Shown here: piece after piece, positions 10,111-21,250 of the stretch
How the letters are laid out: each line of letters starts with the position of its first letter
How positions within the stretch are numbered: position 1 is the first letter of the stretch
Source: Pontederia crassipes
Taxonomy: Eukaryota > Streptophyta > Magnoliopsida > Commelinales > Pontederiaceae
Direction of reading: 5' to 3'
Assembly (NCBI GenBank): GCA_030549335.1
Contig: JAUKPH010000017.1
Coordinates: 2,411,001-2,475,000 of the forward strand
DNA: 64,000 nucleotides
Translations under genes and position numbers: made by a program
Notes under the pieces: generated by a model
Database searches by the model: none
What the model was told of the DNA's origin: nothing
Seen by the model: only the letters and a program-made list of their open reading frames with translations

Positions 10111-11148
10111 CTATCCAAACTCAGTGCCCTCCTTTCCCTTCTCAACATAACATCAGTCAGATAATTGGCTCTTGCCTTTCGATTTAATTATTTTCTTTTC
10201 ACGTGCCTCATGAATTTTTATTCAATGGATTCTGAAGGACATAGGATGATTTCATTCACTTTATGCTTCACTTCATGGCTGCTATGGCTTCATTACTGCC
10301 CATCTTTTGCTTCCTCGTTGCTCCATTTGGTATAAGGTGAGGTCATGCAGACGTACCATAGATGACATCTTGGGGTGGCTGGCTGAAGATGACCCACCTG
10401 ATAAAGTATTACATAGGTTGCCTCTCGATTCAAGATAAAAACTCTTTCAAAGGCCAGGGCTTGATGATGTATGACAGAGTTATAGGAATTGAGGACTGAG
10501 TCTTATTTTCCATTGTACTTTTGTTTGTTTCTCTTTACTTTCTCAATTTGAACTCTGATTTTAAGATTGTATAAAATTGCTTAAGAATATTAATATTTTC
10601 TAGCCCTACATTTGCATTTTTTTTGTTATCTCCACGTTGATTCACAATAATTTTCCAAGGGATTTTGAAGAATTGTTGTGGTTTCTAGGTTAATGAGTAA
10701 TGTCAGTTCTTGACTTTTATGCATTTGGATATTTGGTAAGAAGACAACTATCGTTATGTGGACTGTTGAAGGACATCTAGGTAGAAATGCTTTCTTTTTC
10801 CTATGTGTACTACCGTAATAATGATAGCAGTGTTGATTGTGTTGTAACAAAGTTGATTTTGAAGAACTATAAAGGTCACAAATAGATCTAGTGGTTTCCT
10901 ATAAACAACAGCATGTTGGTTGGATGGTTCTTCAAATTCAGTGAACTTCTTAAAAAGGTTGTATTTTTTTGTTTTAAATTATAGTTTGTTAGAAAGTAGA
11001 ACCATACTTCATGACCATTCAAAAGAAAGAAGGCACATAGGAACTTTTGCACTTTAAATGTCATGATTAATGTGAATGGGGTCTCTTAGTCAAATGTTTA
11101 TGTTATCATTATTTGAAAGTGCATTATGCGTGTGACAATGTCTTAAAC
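10111..11148. other. Non-coding spacer
   Basis: AT-rich sequence with no supportable gene. I looked here for earlier exons of the OMA1-like gene, such as its HEVAH zinc-binding motif, and found none. If 11271-11524 belongs to a live gene, this is intron. Confidence 0.4.
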
Positions 11149-11162
11149 AACTTGGATGTCAT

Positions 11163-11253
11163 ATTTCATGACCCACCTCCGGGTCTAGTCCCATTTTTGT
11201 ACTACGACTGTTTTGGAGCAGTTAATTAATGCAGCTTTTATTTGCTAAAAAAA
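11163..11253 (+). mobile_element. Severely 5'-truncated LINE tail with target duplication
   Basis: A 91-bp fragment ending in a short A-run. It is flanked by a 14-bp direct repeat AACTTGGATGTCAT (11149-11162 and 11254-11267). The A-tail and target duplication are the hallmark of target-primed reverse transcription. The insertion lies 17 bp upstream of the first exonic base of the OMA1-like exon, and the second target copy directly precedes the acceptor AG. Confidence 0.8.
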
Positions 11254-11270
11254 AACTTGGATGTCATTAG

Positions 11271-11524
11271 CCAGGATGGAAATGGAGGCTGATTATATTG
11301 GGCTTTTGCTACTTGCTGCATCTGGATATGACCCCCGCGTGGCCCCGAAGGTGTACGAGAAGCTCGGACAAATAACTGGAGATTCAGAATTGGGTGACTA
11401 TCTCTCGACTCATCCATCCAGCAAGAAGAGATCACAGCTATTATCTCAAGCCCAAGTCATGGAAGAAGCGATACAAATATACAGAGAATCAGTTGCTGGT
11501 CATGGGGTCGAGGGCTTTCTGTAG
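11271..11524 (+). pseudogene. OMA1: Orphan last exon of an OMA1-like M48 mitochondrial metalloprotease
   Basis: After an acceptor AG (11269-11270) a frame opens SRMEMEADYIGLLLLAASGYDPR (the first Ser from a split codon), runs through YEKLG and LSTHPSSKKRSQLL, and ends GVEGFL at the TAG at 11522-11524. This matches the C-terminal part of plant OMA1 proteases, inner-membrane M48 enzymes; the Glu of MEMEADYIG lies in the region giving the third zinc ligand. The exon itself is intact. No upstream exon carrying HEXXH is visible between the kinase pseudogene and this point, so it is probably a transposed or leftover fragment. The alternative is a live gene with a very long intron reaching beyond the window. 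The family call is from memory of conserved motifs. Confidence 0.7.
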
Positions 11525-14500
11525 ACTTCCATATTCATTTACAACAGAAATCAGGCCTATGATTGCAGAGAATCAGAAGCAGGGAAATTTAGGTACTTGA
11601 CCACTCGTTTTGTGAACTCGAATTTCCAATTTTGTTCACCTGAAACACTAGCATATTGGTGTCTTATTTTCAGTGTGGACAGAGATGATTCCCATTTGGT
11701 GCCATCAGTCATACATTGTTCCCCTGTTTTTGTTTGAGAAACCTCCTGCAGATTTTGAGCCGATGACCAGGTCATCACGAATTTTATAAGCACCTCCTTT
11801 GGCAGTGAAGCTTCGGACAGCTTCAAGACCGTGCCTCTTTTTTGCCTTAGATTTCAGATTTTGCAAGGAAAAAAAGAGGAAAGTAGAGGTCCATTTTTGC
11901 CGTCAAGGTTTACCGGTATGCATTGCTTAGCGCCCCATTGCCTACAGTCGTCAATTAGGAAAGCCAAAATAATGATCGCCCTAAACAAAAATATATCTTG
12001 CAAAATTCCAATACCGTGTTTTTTTTTGCTGACCACAGAAGGTGAAATTTAATACGGACAAGAAAAAAAAGACAGTTGATGCCGTGCTTCTTTCGTCCAA
12101 TTGACACACGTCATGGCCCGTGTGCAATAGGAGCTACATGCGCCAAGCTCAAGTCAAATAGTCCAATACATGTTAAAATAATGCACACAATTGCACTAAT
12201 AGATAGATGGATGAGGCTAGGGAGGATTCCAATATTTAATTATACAATGATCGTCATAATTGAATTTTATATCACGGCATATATTAGATTACCCACAAGA
12301 ATAAATTATTATGATTTGTTTTATTTTTCTTCAAGTGTTTAATTAGAAAAGTTTATAAGCCATCTCATTTTTTTTAACTGTGTATGTGTTGCAAGCAAAA
12401 CCAATAATATTCACTCTTCTTTTTTTTTTTTAATATGTTCTTGCCTTTTGATAATCAGGAAACTGTGTTTGAATAAAAATAAAGGGGAGATCGGTGACAT
12501 TTTGTTCTGGAAGGTTTTCTTTGTGACATAATTTTGAAATGAAAAGCTGCACTTTCTGTCTGGATTTAAAGATTAATACCTGGGTAATGCATAAAGTGAA
12601 AATAAGATCATGTTAATTATTTTCTACTCAAGTATAACGTCACAAAAGTCATTAGAAAAAAAATAATTCAAGCTTCACGGAGACTGGGAATTGAGGTGGT
12701 CGGACAAAGCACCTGTACGTAGCTCCAACCACGTCACAAGTCATATGTATTTTGTACCATCATTCCATCTTCTGCGTGCGACAACAAAGGGACTTCTGTA
12801 ACAAGATTAGAAAGATACGTGGCAACTGATGCATAACCTTGTCGACTGTGAAGTCTGTACCACAATTTCAATAATGTTTTTCCTTTTTATTAAAAAAAGG
12901 CAAATCGGCTATTCAAAAACAGCTTATGAATTGTTCAAATGTAATAAATTCAAGAACAATCGGAATAAAATATCCCCTAAAAATTGACGAAATCTCATAT
13001 TTGACTTCTGACTTGAATCCCAAGGATTCAAAATTTTCTATCATTCAACAGTCTCCTTTTTTTTTTCAATTTCTTGGAACCTTAACAACACTTTCGGCAA
13101 AATGGAAACATGAAAAAGGAAAAGCAAAAGGAGAAAAAAAAAGAATTTCGATGCTAGTAAAACTAAAAGGAAAACACTTATTTATAATTGTAAAAAGTTA
13201 CAGGAAGCAGATGTTAAAGAAAGAAAGAAAAAACGTTATGAACTTTATCTTGGGTCGTTTGATTGAATTTTTTTTTAAAGTAGAATAAAATAATAGAATT
13301 GTTTTTGAAAAAAAAATGCATATTCTTATTCTGACTTGTTTTTGGATCGAAGAGAACAAAATTTTAAAATATAATACTTAACCAAAATATTTTATTGTAA
13401 ATAGTTTATGTTTAATATTATAATAACAATAAAAAATATTAATATAAAAGCATAATATTAAAAAAAAGAATTATTCAAAAAGTAAAAAATAGAATATTTC
13501 TATTCTTCTTAATTTGAAGAATATCTGGGAATAAACATAACAGTTTCACGATTTTTATTTGATCTTATGATTTTCGATATTTGATTAAATTATATTTTGA
13601 GAATAAAGTGATATCCTCTTGTTTAATGATCCTAATTTTTGGAGGTAGTCAATAAAGAAAGAAAAAGCTCATATTATTAAAAGAATAAAAAAATAAGATT
13701 AAAGGTCACGCGGTTTCAAGAATTAACGTGACCCTTTAACTCGTGATCATCGAGAAGTAAAAGAGAAAAAAAAAACTTTTTCAATATAGTCGTCCATTTT
13801 TTTTTTCATTTGCCTCTAGGCTATAGGGGAGTCATGTGGGGCCCAGGGAAGCATCCTGTCTTCATCCGTTATTCCTTTTTACTTCAATAAAAATTAATTA
13901 ATTCTTAATTTCAGATTCTCTTTCTTAATTATCTGTATATACTTAATTTGAAATGAATAAAGAAACGTAAATAATCCTAATTCTCATTTTAAGGACAGAT
14001 TATTCCGTACAATGATTTTTTTAAAAAATCTTTGGTGCATTTTTCCCGTAGCCATCTTGGTTAGAAGAGAATACATTTTAAAATATAATATTTGATATTT
14101 AACATTATAATAACAGTAAAAATATTAGTATAATGATATATACTTAAAATTTTAAAAATATAATATAATTGAAAAAGTTGAAAAAATGAGAATATACTTT
14201 TGGAGTTAAAAATGAGTGTTTCCCTTTTTTGTTGGATGGTTTTATATTTTTTAAAATTTGACCAATTCAATTCTTTTGATGTTTATCCAACAATCAAACA
14301 GAGCAAAATGAAATGATCATGGGCTATCGATTCAATTTTCGTATTTTCTATCTTATTTTATTTTTTTATCTTTTATACTATTAATATTCATTCAACTATT
14401 CATGATTGAATATCTACTATCTCACCTAAGCTTATAAGGTAGCTTATTAACAAAAATATAATTTAGCTGCCTACCGTTCATTCACGTATAATCATACTAA

Positions 14501-15828
14501 TTGAAATGATTACAAGACATGTTCTTTTTTCGAAAAAGGAAAAGTAAACAAATTTCCCTATTAAAAATATGAATTAGTGATGTGTTAACGTTAATGACTT
14601 CAAGAAAAAACTATCATGTCTGTACTAAATACTGGGGCATAAACGAAAAAAAGGATAAAAAATTATAAAATAAATCCGATCCGAAAAATTTAGAATTTTA
14701 CGTTAAGAATATTAAGGGATTGTTATTAATTTGAATACTTTCTTAAAAAAAACCTAATATTATGTGATTATATATGTAGAAAATTTATAGATATCAAAAC
14801 ATACAATAAATTATTGATATAGATTTATAGAATAAAATAACTCTTAAAATTATCATCTCTTGCTAATAATAGACAACAACATGTTCATAAGATTCGCTTG
14901 CTAATAATAGAATATATAAAAAACTATGATATTAAAAATAACTTGAAAAAAATGATAATTCTTTTCAAAATGAAAAAAAACCACTAAAAATAGCGGGGTG
15001 ACAATTTCTAAAAGGAAAAAAAATCATTCCGCCCCCTCCACGCCTATAATTGTGCAAACCTCGACATGACTCTTCCGTATTTTTTTGTGAACAAGAAATC
15101 GGTTAAATCATGACATCTTTCTATTTTGAATTTTCACCTCTAGAAAATAGGAATGAGCATTACAATTTAAAAACCCAAATCTCCTTTTTATTTTTCCCGC
15201 GTCCTACGCCAATGAGAAAATGAAATTACTAAAATAGTATATAAATTATTATTACAGCTAAATTCAAACTACAGTAAATATCAAATTATACAAAAAGGCA
15301 CATTTCATATATTATTACTCTGATTTCTACATTTTTTTTCTCAATAGTTCGGCCACATTATTTACACAAGATATAAAGAAATAGTAAAAAAATGAATATC
15401 CTACAGTCAAGCCCGTAAGTTAGCCCAACCAAATATTTCGCCACCAAGGAATCCCGAAACCGACGTCCATCGCGTTACACATTTATTGTTGAATTCGTCA
15501 AGCGTCTGCATTCATAATTTAAAACATTGAATTAATTTCTCAAACCGCCCAAAGTATTTTTTTTTTAAAAAAATAGACGACTAATAATAAATAAATAAAA
15601 TTTAAAAGTTCCACGGCTGTCGTAGGGTTTTAAGTTTCCGGATTTCTTCACTCGTCTCGTTCCTTTCCCCCTGCCACCGGGGAAACGAACGAGGCGCATA
15701 CTTTTACCAACCGCCGTCGCCGTCGCCGTCGCGTGGGACTTCACAACGATAACGCATGCGGTGCACGGCTTGGTTTTAGTGTCCCGAGGCCCAACTCCGA
15801 TCGCGGTACACCGTCGGCGTGCCACGCC
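11525..15828. other. AT-rich intergenic region upstream of the receptor kinase gene
   Basis: 11525-11830 would be the 3' flank of the OMA1-like exon. On its minus strand two frames look mildly protein-like, but I cannot name them. 12000-15500 is AT-rich, with poly-A and poly-T runs and two diverged direct copies of a roughly 170-bp AT-rich segment (about 13320-13500 and 14040-14220). The last 200 bases are GC-rich and hold the kinase gene's 5' leader and promoter; no convincing TATA box was picked. Confidence 0.5.
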
Positions 15829-18258
15829 ATGCGGTCGCCGTTCGTCTTTCTCCTCCTCCTCCTCTCCTCCCTCTTCGCCAGCGGAGCAGCTGATCTCGCC
15901 GCCGACGGCGCTGCGCTCCTCGCCTTCCGCGCCGCCGCGGGCCAAGCCCTCCGCTGGAACGCGTCCGCCCCATCCCCGTGCTACTGGCGCGGCGTCACCT
16001 GCTCCGGCGGCCGCGTCACCCAGCTCCGTCTCCCGGCCTCGCTCCTCGCCGGGGCCATTCCCGCGGGGACCCTCGGCAATCTGACGGAGCTCACGGCGCT
16101 CTCACTCCGCTTCAACCGCCTCTCCGGCACGCTCCCGGCGGACCTCGCCAAGCTGTCCAAGCTTCGGCGTCTGTTCCTCAACGGAAACGCCTTCTCCGGT
16201 CCCATCCCCACGTCCATTTTCTCCCTCACCAGCCTCCTCAAACTCAATCTCGCACAGAACAATTTCTCCGGTGGCATTTCCCCGGCGTTCAACAACTTCA
16301 CCTTCCTCCAGACTCTCCTTCTGGAGCAGAACCAACTCTCCGGTGCGATCCCCGCCGAGTTCGATCTCCCCAATCTCGTCGAGTTTAATGTCTCCGGCAA
16401 CCTCCTCAATGGATCAATCCCTGCAAAGCTCAGTACGATGCCCAGAAATTCATTCATCGGCAACGATTTGTGCGGGGCCCCTCTTGGCCTCTGCCCCGGA
16501 GAGAGCTCTCCGGCACCGGTTCCTAACTCGCCGTCCAACAGTGGAAGCAAGAAGAACAATCTGTCCGCTGGTGCGATCTCTGGAATTGCAATCGGTGGTT
16601 CTGTAGGGCTCCTCATCCTCTTGTTACTCCTACTCCTTTGTTGTCGGAAGTCCAACAGGGGCGAACAATCGACCGCTGCCGTTGCGCCGAAGTCGAGGGA
16701 AGTGAACATGGCACCGCGCGATAAGCGGTTAGCCGAGAATGTGGGGACATCCGCCGCTGCCCCTTCTCCGGCGGCAGGCACTTCTTTAGGTTCCGGCGGC
16801 AGTGAAAGCGGAAAGAAGCTGGTGTTCCTCGGGAATGCGCAAAGAGTTTATGACCTCGAAGATTTGCTCAGGGCGTCGGCTGAGGTTCTCGGCAAGGGGA
16901 CGACGGGGACGACCTACAAGGCTATGCTTGAGATGGGGGTGACCGTCGTGGTGAAAAGGCTCAAGGACGTGAACCTGCCGGAGAAGGAGTTCCGAGATAA
17001 GGTCATTGCCCTTGCCGAAATGGAGCACCCCAGTCTGGTGACGGTGCAGGCATATTACTATAGCAAGGAGGAGAAGCTTCTCGTATTTGATCACGTGCCC
17101 AATGGGAGCTTGTCTTCTCTCCTCCATGGTGAGCTTCCTTCTTCCTTTAACCTGATTTTTACTGCTTTGCTCTGAAATGCAACTCAGTTGATGTTTATTC
17201 TTTTTCAAATTTTATTGGTTATCTTAATATATGTTGAACTTGCATAAATTGATGATTTCCTTCCTAGAGTTTGATAAAATTCCAAACCTACATTTGCGGA
17301 TTTGTGGTGGCAAAATGCTTTAACAAGCTTGCATTTTGGTTATTAGTTGTGGTAACTAGTTATATTGGTCTATCTTATCTTAGACATGTCCATCGATGCT
17401 AACTTGTGGTTTGTGATGCTGTATGGTCTTATCACATATAATTCTGTAATTGTTTTTTTCATTTTAATGGAAAAAAATAAACTTTAGTCATTTCTGTGTC
17501 ACATGTGCTTACTCTTGAAGGCATTCATGTGTTCGCAAATAAATCTGCATACTAGTGCTTTAAGTTTCCAATTTGACAATCCGCAATCATCTTATTATTA
17601 TGCAGGAAAGAGAGGTTCTCACACCCCACTTGACTGGCAGACTAGGCTGGATATTGCTCTCGGTGCTGCTAGTGGAATCCAGTATATACATTCGAAGGGT
17701 TCAACTATCTCGCATGGAAACATCAAGTCATCCAACATCCTTCTTGGCGAATATTATGAACCTCTTGTTTCCGACTATGGTCTCTGCAGTCTAGGATCAT
17801 CTGTGTCGCCCAGTCGTGCAATTGGCTACCATCCTCCAGAAGTGACAGATGTCCGAAGGGTCACACAGGAGGCTGATGTGTATAGCTTTGGCGTCCTTAT
17901 ACTGGAATTGCTTACAGGAAAGACACCTTCGCAGAATGTTGTGAACGAGGATGGCATCGATTTACCGAAATGGGTCCAATCCATTGCCCGAGAGGAGTGG
18001 AATTCGGAAGTTTTTGACATGGAGCTACTTAGGTACCAAAATATTGAGGAAGAGATGGTGCAGTTGCTGCAACTTGCGATAGACTGTGTCATACAGGATC
18101 CAGAGAAGAGGCCGTCGATGTCTTATGTGGTAGCCCGCGTTGAAGATATTCAACAATTAAGTATGAAAAATCAACAGCAGAAAATTGACCATTCTGATGG
18201 TCAATCATCTCAGAAGAATAAATCTGTGAGCAGCAGACATTCTAGTAATGATTTTTGA
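15829..18258 (+). CDS. LRR receptor-like kinase, RLK902/RKL1-type, probably catalytically inactive
   Basis: Two exons, 15829-17128 and 17606-18258, joined across a GT-AG intron of 477 bp, give 650 residues, the usual length of the RLK902/RKL1 (LRR III) group. The ATG at 15829 is chosen because it starts a signal peptide (MRSPFVFLLLLL); an in-frame ATG at 15733 would bury it. An N-terminal LRR cap (PCYWRGVTC), about five LRRs, a Ser/Pro-rich linker, a transmembrane helix near 248-273 and a kinase domain follow. The G-loop GKGTTGTTYK (355-364) and Lys376 are present, but HRD is replaced by HGN (470-472) and DFG by DYG (490-492), so catalysis is unlikely. The family acts at the plasma membrane as a signalling scaffold or co-receptor. 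Exon 1 is very GC-rich. An inverted, truncated copy lies at 2797-8684. Confidence 0.93.
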
Positions 18259-19810
18259 CTTCATATTCTGTGTTCTCATTGATTCAGCCAACCTATTTAA
18301 GTTATTGCCAGGATATGTTCTATGGTCATTGATGAAAATATTTGTTTTATATCCAGTATCTAGCTTTACGTGGTTCTCAGCCATTGTTCTCGATTAGAAT
18401 GTTGTATGTGACTTCGATCTATTTTTTTTTATTCATTACATCTTGGCGGGTCGTTTGAACTTGAATCCTTGATGTTGTTAGGTTAAACAAAAACTTGCCT
18501 CAAGGAACTTTGGGTGTTGCTGCCTTGATGGCAATTAATTCTTTTTATTAATTGGTAAAAAGTATTGGGGGTTGGCACTTTGGTTGGTCATCTTTGTAAA
18601 TTCCGTTTAATCTTGATATGTTTGAGCATATGTTCGTATAATGTTTTAGGTGGTGTTGGCAAACCATGACACCATTTTTCTCGTGTTAGGCCAAACTAAA
18701 GCGTTACTTTCCGAATATTCAATCCCTGTATTTATGTTGGTCACCTATGTACTCATTTTTTTCAAGGTGGTTGATTGGTACTTTCAATAAAATGCCGTTC
18801 CAGAAGCAATTAGTCTTGTGATGCATTATTGCATGTTTCCAAATATTGCATTGTAAAAAATGTTCTCTTTTTAATGCAGTGGTTGTTGAGCGGCTAATGA
18901 ATCGTTTGTTTCATCCACTTGTCTTTCCTCTGATATACCACGGATCGAGATCTCTGTGCATTTTTTGTCTGTACTCCTGCAGGAGTGATAGAGTTGTGTT
19001 GTTTGTGAGAATTGGTGGCGCATCCTTCATGTTTTGTCAATTTGTGCATTGATTCTTGTGGATGAGATTTATATATTTTTCACTTTTTATTAAAAGAGGG
19101 TTTTGTGCCTATTTGTAAGCATTGAGAGGGTATCTTTATATCTTTATGTGAAGCTATATATATATATATATATATATATAACCCTTTCTCCGTTCGCTAT
19201 CTTTTTTGTGTTTTTTTATTTAATTTATATTTTTTATAATTAGTATCCTAATATTGTATTAATTTCTTACGTCATTTATTTTGCATTATCACTTTCTATT
19301 CTTTCTATTAAATATCATATTAATTAATTGCATAATTTAATATTTTGTATCAACAGTTGATATTTCCATTATTAATTTATATATTTAAAATTAAACATTA
19401 CAACTTACATATTGACTCTTTATATTTCATTATTTTTTTTACTTATAATAATAAATAATTTTATATAAATGCATTCTAAATTTCATAATTATAAGTTGGC
19501 TCTTTATATTTTATTATATTTTTTAAATCCTAAAAAATAATCATATATAAATGCATCTTTATATATTAATTATATATGTACATAAGTTATAGGATGAGTG
19601 TTTATATTTTATTATATTTTTAATCCTAATAAAAATAATCATATATAAATGAATTTTATATTAATGTGCATTAGTGTTATTAAAATTTCATAAACTACAT
19701 GTTAACTCTTCTAAATTATATTATATTTTCATACTTATATAATTTTATTTTATTTTTTATATATACTAAAATTTAAGTATAAAGTATTCTTCTCATTTCA
19801 CCATTCTTCT
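18259..19810. other. 3' flank of kinase gene, then AT-rich spacer with TA microsatellite
   Basis: 18259 to about 19050 is the presumed 3' UTR and flank. A TA run lies at 19155-19181. 19190-19460 is an AT-rich segment repeated, diverged, at about 20510-20790. 19380-19680 contains degenerate internal repeats with a CTCTTTATATTTTATTATAT core. No gene is seen. Confidence 0.5.
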
Positions 19811-19818
19811 TATTTTTA

Positions 19819-20394
19819 AGGTTATTTTCATAAAGTATCCCTAAACTATCACGAGTTTTCGCATCTAATATCAAACTACAAATTTATTTTTTTGAATTCT
19901 TAAACTATCGTGATTTTTTCAATTCAATCATTCTATCGACTTTCGTCAAATTTTTTGTTAACTTCATTTTTTTTTCATTTATAAAAATTCAAAATTACCC
20001 CTTTTCTTAATTCTTCTGATATTTAAAAATATAAAATAAATAAAATAAAGGGGCGACGGGGGGCACCCCCATGATCTCGTCTCCGTGCGCGACACCGAAA
20101 CAATCGATGGGTTCCATCGGGGGTGTCTCTCACCACCACCACAGCGTCATAATGTTTCTACTAACCCTCTTTTTGCTCATCTTATCCCTCTACTTGCGCA
20201 GGAAGGTGTCATTCCCACCTTCGGCTGGCCTGCCGTTGTCCTCCTTGGTGCGAACAAATCCGTTGCGATGGAAATCGACACAAGGATCGAATTGAAACAA
20301 TCGTATTAGTTTAATGATTCAAAAAAATAATTCAAAATTTGGGATTAGATGTAAAAAATCGCGATAGTTTAGAGGTAGTTTATAAAAATAACCC
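19819..20394. mobile_element. hAT-like non-autonomous TIR element (576 bp)
   Basis: The ends form inverted repeats of about 55 bp (left AGGTTATTTTCATAAA, right in reverse complement GGGTTATTTTTATAAA). They continue through CTAAACTATC and CATCTAAT on both sides. An exact 8-bp direct repeat TATTTTTA flanks the element at 19811-19818 and 20395-20402. An 8-bp target duplication is typical of hAT. No transposase is present. The centre (20048-20290) is a GC-rich stretch unlike the AT-rich arms and may be captured sequence. Confidence 0.82.
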
Positions 20395-20402
20395 TATTTT
20401 TA

Positions 20403-21250
20403 TGTGATTATTTTTTAATTAATATCTTTTCATTATTATCTCAACATCATATTACCCAAATTTTGATGTATTAATGCTTTAACATCATGAATACACACAC
20501 ACTTAATGTATCAATGTTCTTTTTTTATTATTCTTTCTATTTTTTTTTGTAATCTTGTAAATTTATATTTTTTATAATTATTATTCCAATATCATATTAA
20601 CTTATTATATTTAATTCTTTGTATTCTCACTTGATATTGTCATTATTAAATGTCATATTATTTAATGAATTATTTTATTCTTTATATCAACACTTGATAT
20701 CCTTTCTATTAATTTGTGCATTAAAATTTTAACATTACAAATTATATATTGACTATTTATATTCCATTAAATTGTTTATTTATAATAAGTAAATAATAAT
20801 ATATAAATTCGACCTTAATTAATTTGTATTAAATTTAAAATAATGATTAATTTTTCAAAAAAATATAAATTACTTCTTTCTATTTTATAATAATTTTTGT
20901 GTATAAAAGTTTCACATCATGATTAAATTTTCACAAATTATATATTGACTCTTTATGTTTCATTATATGTTTTTAGAATAACTGAAAGTATAATAATAAA
21001 ATAATATTTAGACTTCCAATTAAATAATAATACTTATTTTAATGTTATGAAAGACACAATATTTTTTTATAGTCATCTTAAATATTTTAAAATATAAACT
21101 TAAGTAACATTTATTTTAATCCAAATTGTAAGATATTTATTGATATATTAGAAGTTACAAAATAACATTTATATATTACAAATTTTAATAAAAATATAAA
21201 ATTATATTTATTTATATATTTAACTTATATTTGAAATATATTTAAATTGC
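20403..21250. other. AT-rich spacer containing second copy of an AT-rich direct repeat
   Basis: No gene. About 20510-20790 resembles 19190-19460 in the same order and orientation. The hAT-like element sits between the two copies. Confidence 0.45.

Noticed and set aside
12926-13288. 120-codon plus-strand frame
   Set aside because: AT-rich, Lys/Phe/Ile-dominated composition, no motif, and no neighbouring exon signals; chance frame.
15733-15828. In-frame N-terminal extension of the receptor kinase from an upstream ATG at 15733
   Set aside because: It would place 32 polar residues before an obvious signal peptide; the ATG at 15829 fits a secreted receptor and the family length.
15981-16781. 266-codon minus-strand frame opposite kinase exon 1
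   Set aside because: Shadow of a GC-rich coding exon; no domain, and the plus strand encodes the LRR kinase.
18846-19052. 68-codon frame downstream of the kinase gene
   Set aside because: No similarity or context; likely 3' flank.
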